DNA of 64,000 nucleotides from an uncultured Algibacter sp. (GTDB lineage Bacteria; Bacteroidota; Bacteroidia; Flavobacteriales; Flavobacteriaceae): NCBI GenBank assembly GCA_947502405.1, contig CANMZT010000004.1, positions 266,006 to 330,005 of the forward strand, read 5' to 3'. Shown piece by piece: positions 53,084 to 60,985 of this stretch (position 1 is its first letter; each line of letters starts with the position of its first letter). The notes under the pieces were generated by a model. It saw only the letters and a program-made list of their open reading frames with translations, ran no database searches and was not told where the DNA came from. The position numbers and the translations under genes were made by a program.

Positions 53084-54012
53084 TCCCATCCTGGATTCGT
53101 GTTCCAGTAGTATTCTTTATCATTTTTGGAGCCGTTGAATTCTTTATTGATTCTGGAGAAAAACCTGCATTTATCGAATATCCTGCAGTGATGCTCTTCT
53201 TACTCTTAGTGCTTTTAATCTTAATAGCTATTGAAGCTATTGTTGGAGCATTAGAAAACGTGATGCTTCATAAACTAGATGAAGCAGCTAAAGCGCGATT
53301 TTTAGCTGAAAAAGAAAAGTCGTTTAAATTTACTTGGTTAAAAGAAACGTACAAAAAACTTCTTGGGCAAAAACCTATTGAAGAAGAAGGTGAAATTATT
53401 TTAGACCACAATTACGATGGTATTAAAGAGTTAGATAATAACTTACCGCCATGGTGGTTATATGGGTTCTACGCAACTATAGTTTTTGCAGCCATATATC
53501 TTGTAAGGTATCATATTTTTGATGGTGAAAATCAGTTTGACGAATTAGAAACAGAATTAGCTGATGCCCGACTTGCTATTGAGCAATACAAAAAAACTGC
53601 TAAAGATTTAGTAGATATTAATACCGTAACACTATTATCGGATGCATCAGATTTATCATCTGGTAAAGCTATTTTTCAAGCCAACTGTGTTGCTTGCCAT
53701 ATGGCAGATGGTGGCGGTGGTATTGGCCCTAACCTAACCGATAACCATTGGATATTAGGTGGCGGCATTAAAAATGTTTTTAAAACCGTTTCTGAAGGTG
53801 GTCGTTCTGGAAAAGGAATGATTGCTTGGAAAGCACAATTAAAACCATCTGAAATGGCGCAAGTTTCTAGTTATGTTTTAAGCTTACAAGGTACTACTCC
53901 TGCTAATCCTAAAGCCGCAGAGGGCGATATTTGGGTTGATGAAAACGCACCAGCTGAAAACGTTCCAACAGAAACTACAGAAGTTGTAACAGACTCAATA
54001 AGTGCAGAATAA
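53071..54012 (+). CDS. ccoP: cbb3 oxidase subunit III (CcoP), mono-heme form
   Basis: A 313-residue protein with two transmembrane helices (about 10-28 and 30-55), the cbb3 N-terminal domain (NNLPPWWLYGFYATIVFAAIY near 130, a further helix) and one cytochrome c domain with CVACH at about 206-210 and the distal Met in KGMIAWK. Proteobacterial CcoP has two hemes; only one CxxCH is present here. It donates electrons from soluble carriers to CcoO/N. A small hairpin and then ccoG follow. Confidence 0.92.
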   Translation: MRNLIPSWIRVPVVFFIIFGAVEFFIDSGEKPAFIEYPAVMLFLLLVLLILIAIEAIVGALENVMLHKLDEAAKARFLAEKEKSFKFTWLKETYKKLLGQKPIEEEGEIILDHNYDGIKELDNNLPPWWLYGFYATIVFAAIYLVRYHIFDGENQFDELETELADARLAIEQYKKTAKDLVDINTVTLLSDASDLSSGKAIFQANCVACHMADGGGGIGPNLTDNHWILGGGIKNVFKTVSEGGRSGKGMIAWKAQLKPSEMAQVSSYVLSLQGTTPANPKAAEGDIWVDENAPAENVPTETTEVVTDSISAE

Positions 54013-54047
54013 ATTTTTAGCAAGATCAAACTAAGCTAAACACTGAT

Positions 54048-54077
54048 GACCTGTTAAGATTTAAAACTTAACAGGTC
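54048..54077. repeat. Palindrome between ccoP and ccoG
   Basis: GACCTGTTAAG and CTTAACAGGTC form a perfect 11-bp inverted repeat with an 8-base loop. The sequence type (GACCTGTTA-n-TAACAGGTC) recurs in related genomes as a dispersed palindrome (recollection). It could act as an mRNA processing or stability element; no T run follows. Confidence 0.55.
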
Positions 54078-54094
54078 TAAATCAAAAAAAAGCT

Positions 54095-55519
54095 GTGGAA
54101 ACCCCAGAAAACGAAATATTCAGAGATTCAATTGGCACCATTACTGAAGATGGGAAGCGTGCTTGGGTATTTCCAAAAAAACCTAGTGGAAAATTTTATG
54201 AATACAGAAAATATGTAAGCTACTTTTTATTAGCAATCTTATTACTATCACCTTTCATAAAAATAAACGGCAACCAGTTTTTGATGTTTAATGTTTTAGA
54301 ACGTCGCTTTAATATTTTCGGTTTCCCATTTTGGCCACAAGATTTTCATTTATTTGTTTTTTCTATGATAATTGGTGTGGTTTTTATCACACTATTTACA
54401 GTAGCGTTTGGTAGAATTTTTTGTGGGTGGATTTGTCCGCAAACTATTTTTATGGAAATGGTATTCCGCAGAATTGAATACTGGATTGAAGGTGATAGAA
54501 ATAAACAGCGCAAACTAGCAAGACAAAAATGGGATGCTGAAAAGATTAGGAAAAAAAGTTTAAAGTTTGCCATTTTCGCTATCATTTCATTTGTAATAGC
54601 TAACGTGTTTTTAGCCTATTTAATTGGTAGCGATAAGCTTATAGAGCATATAACTGAAGGGCCTTTAAAAAACATAAGCACTCTAATATCCTTGCTCATT
54701 TTTACAGCTGTTTTTTACTTTGTATTTGCATGGTTTAGAGAACAAGTTTGTGTAATTGCATGCCCCTATGGTAGGCTTCAAGGGGTTTTACTTGATACCA
54801 AATCCATTGTTGTGGCTTACGATCACAAGCGTGGTGAAGGTGAAAGTGGTAGAAAAAAGTTTAGAAAAAATGAAGACAGAGCCGCATTAGGACACGGTGA
54901 TTGTATTGATTGCTTACAGTGTGTACATGTTTGCCCTACAGGTATTGATATCAGAAACGGAACACAACTAGAGTGTGTTAATTGTACAGCTTGTATTGAT
55001 GAATGCGACCATATTATGGAAAGCATCAACCTACCAAAAGGATTGATTAGGTATGCGAGCGAAGAGAATATAGAGAAGAAAACAAAATTTGAATTAACCC
55101 CGAGAATGAAAGGCTACATTGCGGTATTAGCCATAATGATTGGGATTTTGATTGGGATGCTATTTTTAAGAAATGATGTTGAGGCCAATGTTTTAAGATT
55201 ACCAGGACAGCTATACGAACATAAAGAAGGAAATATTATTAGCAATGTATTTACTTATAAATTGGTAAATAAAACCTCTGTAGATATTGAAGATGTGAGT
55301 TTTAAGTTAATGTCTCATAAGGGAGAATTAAAGTTGGTATCTACAAGTAAAGAGTTTGTAGTACCAAGCCAAGGTATTGCTGAAGGGACTTTGTTTATAG
55401 AGATAAATAATTCAGCATTGTCTGGAGATAGAAATAAAATTAAAATTGGTGTTTATAAAGGCGAGGAATTGATTGAAACCACTACGGCTAATTTTTTAGG
55501 CCCTAGAAGTTATAAATAA
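54095..55519 (+). CDS. ccoG: Cytochrome c oxidase accessory protein CcoG (FixG/RdxA)
   Basis: A 474-residue membrane iron-sulfur protein with about five transmembrane helices, a Cys-rich FCGWICPQT segment, ACPYG, and two 4Fe-4S ferredoxin motifs (CIDCLQCVHVCP; CVNCTACIDECD at about 275-305), ending in an immunoglobulin-like periplasmic domain. CcoG reduces Cu2+ to Cu+ for delivery to the oxidase. The start is GTG 54095, the only start giving the full N-terminus. Repeat copy 5 follows and separates it from ccoH. Confidence 0.93.
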   Translation: METPENEIFRDSIGTITEDGKRAWVFPKKPSGKFYEYRKYVSYFLLAILLLSPFIKINGNQFLMFNVLERRFNIFGFPFWPQDFHLFVFSMIIGVVFITLFTVAFGRIFCGWICPQTIFMEMVFRRIEYWIEGDRNKQRKLARQKWDAEKIRKKSLKFAIFAIISFVIANVFLAYLIGSDKLIEHITEGPLKNISTLISLLIFTAVFYFVFAWFREQVCVIACPYGRLQGVLLDTKSIVVAYDHKRGEGESGRKKFRKNEDRAALGHGDCIDCLQCVHVCPTGIDIRNGTQLECVNCTACIDECDHIMESINLPKGLIRYASEENIEKKTKFELTPRMKGYIAVLAIMIGILIGMLFLRNDVEANVLRLPGQLYEHKEGNIISNVFTYKLVNKTSVDIEDVSFKLMSHKGELKLVSTSKEFVVPSQGIAEGTLFIEINNSALSGDRNKIKIGVYKGEELIETTTANFLGPRSYK

Positions 55520-55632
55520 GACAGAGGTTTGAAAACAGCAGACGGAAGTACTTACTCTTGTGGTTATAAATAAGTTTTAAGTCGAAGTCGAAGTTAGACA
55601 GTACTAACTATTAAGAGAAGTGAATGACTTTG

Positions 55633-55727
55633 GCGGATAGGTGCATTAGGGATTGAACGGCATGTTTGAAATCCCCGACGCAGGAGGGATTGAGTAGTGA
55701 AAGCCCGACCCGATAAGGGAATGCCAT
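55633..55727 (-). repeat. Structured dispersed repeat, copy 5
   Basis: Plus-strand reading: GCGGATAGGTGCATTAGGG, ATCCCCGACGCAGGAGGGAT, GAAAGCCCGACCCG, then GGGAATGCCA. Its closing stem is GCATT/AATGC where other copies have GCGTT/AACGC, a compensatory change that keeps pairing. It lies in the 293-bp gap between ccoG and ccoH. Confidence 0.75.
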
Positions 55728-55772
55728 AAAAAGTTTAAAGTGATTAGTTGCAGTAAACAGTGAGATAAAATA

Positions 55773-55798
55773 AGATCCTGAAACAGGTTTAGGATGAC
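55773..55798. repeat. Short REP-like palindrome before ccoH
   Basis: ATCCTGAAAC-AG-GTTTAGGAT, with one bulged base, followed by GACA. It resembles the common GATCCTGAAACAAGTTCAGGATGACA dispersed repeat of flavobacteria (recollection). Confidence 0.55.
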
Positions 55799-55812
55799 AA
55801 AAATATTGAGTT

Positions 55813-56259
55813 ATGAAATTTAATTGGGGTACCGGAATAGTATTAGCGTTTATTGGGTTTATTAGCTTTATCATGTACTTTATTATTACCATGAATGTGG
55901 ATAATAAATACGACCACGACTTGGTAAGTGAGGACTACTATGCTGATGAATTGAAATATCAAAACGACATTAACAAGCTTAAAAACGCTAAAGCATTAGA
56001 TACTAATTTAAGCTACGAAAAAACCGCTGAGGGACTGCTTATAAAATTCCCTGAAAATATTGATTATAAAGACATTACTGGAAAATTGTTCCTATATAGG
56101 CCATCTAACAAACAATTAGACTTTGATACTGCTATTTCATTGTCTAAACCTTATTTGCTCATACCTGACAAACGTTTGGTAGATGGCCGTTGGAACATTA
56201 ATATAGATTGGCAATATAAAGGAAAATCTTATTTATTTAAAGAATCTATAAATTATTAA
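55813..56259 (+). CDS. ccoH: FixH/CcoH family protein
   Basis: A 148-residue protein with one N-terminal transmembrane helix (about 7-29, preceded by KFNWGTGIVLAF) and a periplasmic domain with YDHDLVSEDYYADELKYQ and ending DGRWNINIDWQYKGKSY, both typical of FixH/CcoH. CcoH takes part in late assembly of cbb3 oxidase. It is followed after one base by the TauE/SafE-like gene. Confidence 0.9.
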   Translation: MKFNWGTGIVLAFIGFISFIMYFIITMNVDNKYDHDLVSEDYYADELKYQNDINKLKNAKALDTNLSYEKTAEGLLIKFPENIDYKDITGKLFLYRPSNKQLDFDTAISLSKPYLLIPDKRLVDGRWNINIDWQYKGKSYLFKESINY

Positions 56260-56260
56260 C

Positions 56261-56962
56261 ATGCTTGCATCTGCATTCATATTAGGCTTATTGGGTAGTT
56301 TTCATTGCATAGGCATGTGCGGTCCCATAGCTTTTATGTTGCCTGTAGATAGAAGTAATTCTGTTAAAAAAATATCTCAAATTGCCATTTATCATTTCGG
56401 TAGATTATTGGCTTACAGTATTATAGGACTCATTTTTGGGCTTATTGGCAAAAGCCTTTATATTTTTGGTTACCAGCAACAACTTTCTATAATTATTGGA
56501 GTATTTATGATTTTGATTGTGGTTATTCCGCAAAAAACATTTAATAAATACAATTTTTCTAAACCTATTTATAAGTTAATTTCAAAAGTAAAATCGGCTC
56601 TGGGTTCTGCACTCAAGAAAAAAACCATGGATACCTTCTTAACCATTGGTTTTTTAAACGGTTTTTTACCTTGCGGCTTGGTTTACATGGCACTTTTTGC
56701 TGCTATGGCTGGTGGAAATGCTGCAAACGGCAGTTTATATATGGCTGTTTTTGGTTTGGGTACCATTCCGTTAATGACTACTGCTATTTATTTTAGTCAT
56801 TTTTTAAAAGGTACAGCCAGACAACGCATTCAAAAAATTATTCCAGTTTTTGTGGTGCTTATTGGCGCCCTATTTATTCTTCGTGGTTTGGGCTTAGGCA
56901 TTCCTTACCTCTCTCCTGCTCCTGTTTACGATATGGTTTCCAATAGTATAGATTGCCATTAA
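56261..56962 (+). CDS. Sulfite exporter TauE/SafE (UreH/DsbD-like) family protein of the cco locus
   Basis: A 233-residue protein with six predicted transmembrane helices. The motifs GSFHCIGMCGPIAFML (about 10-25) and GFLNGFLPCGLVYMAL (about 129-144) are conserved Cys-containing helices of the family branch that regularly ends cco clusters. A role in copper or thiol transfer to the oxidase is likely from context. The TauE/SafE name reflects domain membership only; sulfite export is unlikely here. Confidence 0.82.
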   Translation: MLASAFILGLLGSFHCIGMCGPIAFMLPVDRSNSVKKISQIAIYHFGRLLAYSIIGLIFGLIGKSLYIFGYQQQLSIIIGVFMILIVVIPQKTFNKYNFSKPIYKLISKVKSALGSALKKKTMDTFLTIGFLNGFLPCGLVYMALFAAMAGGNAANGSLYMAVFGLGTIPLMTTAIYFSHFLKGTARQRIQKIIPVFVVLIGALFILRGLGLGIPYLSPAPVYDMVSNSIDCH

Positions 56963-57132
56963 AATTCTTTTGATGGGTACTTAAGTAAGTTATTACTTGG
57001 ATTGAGACTAATACCTGATTAATCTTAATGAGTTACTAATTTAAAACACATAGTTTTATTAAGATAAATTATTTTATTTGATTTAATCTATAAGATTTCT
57101 TTATAATCATTATCAACAAAAACAATAGTTTT

Positions 57133-57171
57133 ATTTTCAAAAATAATAGTAATACTATTACTTTTGAAAAT
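57133..57171 (+). promoter_or_regulatory. TetR operator: 39-bp palindrome containing the -7 box
   Basis: ATTTTCAAAAATAATAGTA and TACTATTACTTTTGAAAAT are complementary at 18 of 19 positions around a central A (57152). TACTTTTG (57159-57166), a TAnnTTTG box, lies inside the right arm, so repressor binding would cover the promoter. The ATG used for TetR is 13 bp beyond the palindrome. Confidence 0.75.
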
Positions 57172-57184
57172 AAATTTATCAATT

Positions 57185-57856
57185 ATGGATTCATTACTTT
57201 CAAATTTAAAGATTTCGGTTCCAGAAAAAATCTATGTTAAAGACCCTGAGTCTTCTGATTTAGGCAAGCGTATTGTAGAACACAGTATTATTTTAATTGA
57301 TGAGATAGGTTTTGACAGTTTTACATTTAAGAAACTGGGAAGTTTAATAGGATCAAACGAAAGCTCTATATATAGGTATTTTGAAAATAAACACAAACTT
57401 CTACTCTATTTATCCTCTTGGTATTGGGCTTGGATTGAGTATCAACTCGTTTTTGAAACTCACACTTTAAGTGCTGATAATAAACTTGAAAAAGCCATAG
57501 AAATTGTAACTAGAGCTATTAAAGAAGATTCTAACTTCTCGCATATTAACGAGGTGGTTTTAAACCGTATAATGGTTAATGAAAATTCTAAATCTTTTTT
57601 AACAAAAGAAGTAGATCAAGAAAATAAAGAGGGGTATTTTATTATATACAAACGAATTGTACATAGACTACGTGACATGATAAAAGCCAATAACCCTAAT
57701 TATAAGTTTGCTTCAAGTTTAGCAAGTACTATTATTGAAGGTAGTTTGCATCAGCACTTTTTAAAAGATCATTTTACTTCTATTACAGATTGTGGTGATG
57801 ATATAACCCCAACTCATTTTATGAAAAACCTTGTACTTAACACTTTGAAATCCTAA
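57185..57856 (+). CDS. TetR/AcrR family regulator of the export operon
   Basis: The N-terminal HTH runs from about residue 30 to 65 (KKLGSLIGSNESSIYRYFENKHKLL, cited in part) and is followed by a ligand-binding helical domain. I choose ATG 57185 (223 residues); the track's TTG 57164 lies inside the promoter box and operator palindrome. It is the first gene of a TetR-ABC-HlyD-TolC operon (two bases between TetR stop and ABC start) and is expected to repress itself and the exporter. The inducer is unknown. Confidence 0.88.
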   Translation: MDSLLSNLKISVPEKIYVKDPESSDLGKRIVEHSIILIDEIGFDSFTFKKLGSLIGSNESSIYRYFENKHKLLLYLSSWYWAWIEYQLVFETHTLSADNKLEKAIEIVTRAIKEDSNFSHINEVVLNRIMVNENSKSFLTKEVDQENKEGYFIIYKRIVHRLRDMIKANNPNYKFASSLASTIIEGSLHQHFLKDHFTSITDCGDDITPTHFMKNLVLNTLKS

Positions 57857-57858
57857 TT

Positions 57859-59523
57859 ATGGAAAACAATAAAATGACCCCTTGGCAACGTTTAGTGGGT
57901 TTGCTACAATTAGAAAAGAGAGACATTTTACAAATCTTTTACTACGCTATTTTTGCAGGTATAGTAGCCTTATCCTTACCATTAGGTATTCAAGCTATTA
58001 TTAACTTAATTCAAGGTGCACAGATATCAACTTCTTGGGTTGTACTTGTGGTAATAGTAACTCTGGGAGTTGCATTCTCTGGTGGGTTACAATTAATGCA
58101 GCTAAGAATCATTGAAACCATTCAACAACGTATCTTCATGAGATCATCATTTGAATTGGCATACCGCTTTCCAAAAATAAAAATGGCTGAATTACGAAAT
58201 TACTATCCTCCAGAATTAGCAAATCGATTTTTTGATACCTTAACCATTCAAAAGAGCTTATCTAAAATTTTAATTGATGTTCCTACAGCAGTTTTACAAA
58301 TTTTATTTGCTTTAATTCTCTTATCGTTTTATCACCCGTTTTTTATCATATTTGGTTTGTTACTCTTGATACTCATCTTCGTGGTATTTAAATTTACAGC
58401 AAAAAAAGGACTAGAAACCAGTTTATACGAATCTAAAAACAAGTATAAAGTAGCGCATTGGATACAAGAAATTGCGCGTTCTGTAATTAGCTTTAAATCT
58501 TCAGGAAGTACAAACTTAGGTATCACTAAAAATGACAACTTAGTAAACGGCTATTTAAAAGCTAGAGAAAATCACTTTAAAATCTTGATGCTTCAATTTA
58601 TCCAAATGATAAGCTTTAAAGTTATTGTAACTGCAAGTTTATTATTAATTGGTGGGGCACTTGTACTTAATCAAGAAATGAATATCGGACAGTTTGTAGC
58701 AGCAGAAATAATTATATTATTAGTAATTGCATCTGTTGAAAAACTAATTTTAGGCTTAGAATCCTTTTATGACACACTAACATCTCTAGAGAAACTAGGA
58801 CAAATTGTTGATAAAGAATTAGAAAGTCAGACAGGAGACACACCACAATTTAGTAAAGGAATTCATATTGAACTAGAAAATGTTGCTTACGGTGTTGAAA
58901 ATAGAGATAAACATATTTTAAAAGACATTTCTTTAAAAATAAATGCTCAAAGTCGAATATTAATAAAAGGAGAGAGTGGCTCTGGAAAATCTACTTTATT
59001 ACGATTAATCTCAGGTATTATTGAAGCTACATCTGGTCATGTATACGTCAATGATATGTCTATTAGTAGCCTGCATTTAAACTTTTATAGGGCGCAATTA
59101 GGTTTATCCTTATCAGATGAAAATCCTTTTGAAGGCACCATTAGAGATAACTTAACTTTTGCAAACAAAGCTATCTCTGATGAAAGAATTTATGAAGTAC
59201 TAGACATTGTAGGTCTAAAAGATTTTATAAAAGAGCAAGCTGATGCATTAAACACCATTCTTTATCCAGATGGGAAACAAATGTCTTACACACTATCTAA
59301 AAAATTGGTTTTAGCCCGTGCCATTTTAAAAGCACCTAAAGTTTTAATTCTTGAAGATGCACTAGATAGATTCAATCAAACAGAAACAAAATCTATAGTA
59401 GATTATTTAAGTCATAAAGACAGACCTTGGGCACTTGTTGTAGTTAGTAGTAGTGATGTATGGTTAAACAAGTGTACTGAAATCATCACATTAGAAAAAG
59501 GTCTAATCAAATCAAAAAACTAA
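57859..59523 (+). CDS. Type I secretion-like ABC transporter with degenerate ATPase motifs
   Basis: A 554-residue half-transporter with a six-helix membrane domain (about 1-320) and an ATP-binding domain (about 335-554). Walker A GESGSGKST is intact (about 371-379). The signature is LSKKL (about 479-483) instead of LSGGQ, Walker B reads VLILEDALD with Glu and Asp exchanged, and the usual H-loop His is replaced in VVVSSSDVW. No C39 peptidase or CLD domain precedes the membrane part. With HlyD and TolC genes after it, it should export a small molecule or peptide; weak or unusual ATPase cycling is inferred. Confidence 0.87.
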   Translation: MENNKMTPWQRLVGLLQLEKRDILQIFYYAIFAGIVALSLPLGIQAIINLIQGAQISTSWVVLVVIVTLGVAFSGGLQLMQLRIIETIQQRIFMRSSFELAYRFPKIKMAELRNYYPPELANRFFDTLTIQKSLSKILIDVPTAVLQILFALILLSFYHPFFIIFGLLLLILIFVVFKFTAKKGLETSLYESKNKYKVAHWIQEIARSVISFKSSGSTNLGITKNDNLVNGYLKARENHFKILMLQFIQMISFKVIVTASLLLIGGALVLNQEMNIGQFVAAEIIILLVIASVEKLILGLESFYDTLTSLEKLGQIVDKELESQTGDTPQFSKGIHIELENVAYGVENRDKHILKDISLKINAQSRILIKGESGSGKSTLLRLISGIIEATSGHVYVNDMSISSLHLNFYRAQLGLSLSDENPFEGTIRDNLTFANKAISDERIYEVLDIVGLKDFIKEQADALNTILYPDGKQMSYTLSKKLVLARAILKAPKVLILEDALDRFNQTETKSIVDYLSHKDRPWALVVVSSSDVWLNKCTEIITLEKGLIKSKN

Positions 59524-59529
59524 AAAGTT

Positions 59530-60885
59530 ATGCTTAATATAACTAATAATCAGCTGAATAAAACCATAGATTTATCAAAGTATAAATCTGGAAAAAAAAT
59601 AATGAATGTTAAGTATTATAAATACTTCAACAGGTTTTTAATGGCAGCAGCAATAATACTGGTTATTGTATTGTTTTTACCATGGACACAGAATATTACT
59701 GGCCAAGGTCTTGTAACCACTTTAAAACCTAATCAACGTCCTCAATCTATTCAGTCTCAAATACCCGGTCGTATTGAAGAGTGGTTTGTACAGGAAGGAG
59801 ACTATGTAAAGACAGGCGATACTATTTTAAGAATTTCTGAAGTAAAAAGTGATTACTTTGATGATAAGTTGGTGGAAAGAACCAATGAACAAATCCAAGC
59901 TAAATCATCTTCAGTTACTGCTTACGAAGCTAAAGTTAGCGCTTTAAATAGGCAAATTTCTGCTTTAAGAAACGAGCAAAAATTAAAACTAGCACAAACT
60001 AAAAATAAGTTAATGCAATCACGATTAAAAGTAAAAAGTGATAGTATTGATTTAGAAGCCGCAAAAACAAATTTAAAAATAGCTGAAACCCAATTTAATC
60101 GTATTCAAACATTGCAAGCTGAAGGTTTAAAGGCTGTAAAAGATGTAGAAGAGAAACGCTTAAAACTTCAAGAAACTCAGGCTAAATTCATTTCTCAAGA
60201 GAACAAATACTTAGCAAGCCAAAATGAAGTGATTAATGCACAGTTAGAACTCTCTAGAACAAATGCTTCTTTTGCTGATAAAATTTCAAAAGCACAAAGT
60301 GATATGTTTACAGCACAATCCAGTGGTTTTGATACACAAGCGCAAGTTTCAAAACTTGAAAATGCCTCTACTAATTACAAACGACGTAATGATTTATTAT
60401 ATGTTACTGCACCTCAAAATGGATATATTAACAGAGTATTAAGAGGTGGTATTGGTGTTACATTTAAAGAAGGGGCTGAATTAGTTGGTATTATGCCTGC
60501 ACAAATTGATTTAGCAGTTGAAACTTTTGTAAGACCTATTGATTTACCACTACTTCATATAGGTGAAGAAGTACGCGTTCAGTTTGATGGATGGCCCGCT
60601 ATTGTATTTAGCGGATGGCCCAATGTATCTTATGGTACTTATGGAGCAAAAGTTGTTGCTATTGAACGTTTTATAAGTGAAAATGGCAAATATAGAATTC
60701 TTTTAGCACCAGATGAAACTGACCATGAATGGCCTGAAGCTATTAGAGCAGGTTCAGGAGCCCGAACTATTGCATTGTTAGAAGACGTGCCTATTTGGTT
60801 TGAATTATGGCGACAAATTAACAGTTTCCCTCCTAACTATTATCAACCTGAGGGTGGAAAAACGGCTAAGAAAGATAAAAAATAA
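59530..60885 (+). CDS. HlyD family membrane fusion protein
   Basis: A 451-residue periplasmic adaptor with one transmembrane helix (about residues 36-56), a biotinyl/lipoyl-like half-motif (IPGRIEEWFVQEGDYVKTGD, about 78-97), a long coiled coil (about 110-285, rich in Lys, Gln, Glu) and the second lipoyl half with beta-barrel (TAPQNGYINRVLRGGIG near 300). The long coiled coil is suited to dock with the TolC protein encoded downstream. It is 6 bp after the ABC gene. No export substrate gene is evident in the window. Confidence 0.9.
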   Translation: MLNITNNQLNKTIDLSKYKSGKKIMNVKYYKYFNRFLMAAAIILVIVLFLPWTQNITGQGLVTTLKPNQRPQSIQSQIPGRIEEWFVQEGDYVKTGDTILRISEVKSDYFDDKLVERTNEQIQAKSSSVTAYEAKVSALNRQISALRNEQKLKLAQTKNKLMQSRLKVKSDSIDLEAAKTNLKIAETQFNRIQTLQAEGLKAVKDVEEKRLKLQETQAKFISQENKYLASQNEVINAQLELSRTNASFADKISKAQSDMFTAQSSGFDTQAQVSKLENASTNYKRRNDLLYVTAPQNGYINRVLRGGIGVTFKEGAELVGIMPAQIDLAVETFVRPIDLPLLHIGEEVRVQFDGWPAIVFSGWPNVSYGTYGAKVVAIERFISENGKYRILLAPDETDHEWPEAIRAGSGARTIALLEDVPIWFELWRQINSFPPNYYQPEGGKTAKKDKK

Positions 60886-60895
60886 CTTATACTAT

Positions 60896-60962
60896 ATCCC
60901 GATATAAAATCGGGATTAGTTAAACTTACAATTTTGAGTTCGTAAAAAACTTCTCAAAATTG
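60896..60962 (+). repeat. Two consecutive hairpins between the HlyD and TolC genes
   Basis: ATCCCGAT-ATAAA-ATCGGGAT (60896-60916) and CAATTTTGAG (60929) with CTCAAAATTG (60953-60962). The first resembles a short dispersed palindrome; neither has a T run, so read-through into the TolC gene is expected. They may adjust the ratio of the parts. Confidence 0.6.
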
Positions 60963-60985
60963 AGTTTCACTAAAAAAGATAAAAA

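Noticed and set aside
55791-55800. GGATGACA before ccoH as a possible Fnr half-site
   Set aside because: There is no second arm, and the bases belong to a REP-like palindrome.
55611-55892. Minus-strand ORF of 93 residues before ccoH
   Set aside because: It is made from repeat copy 5 plus the antisense of the ccoH start.
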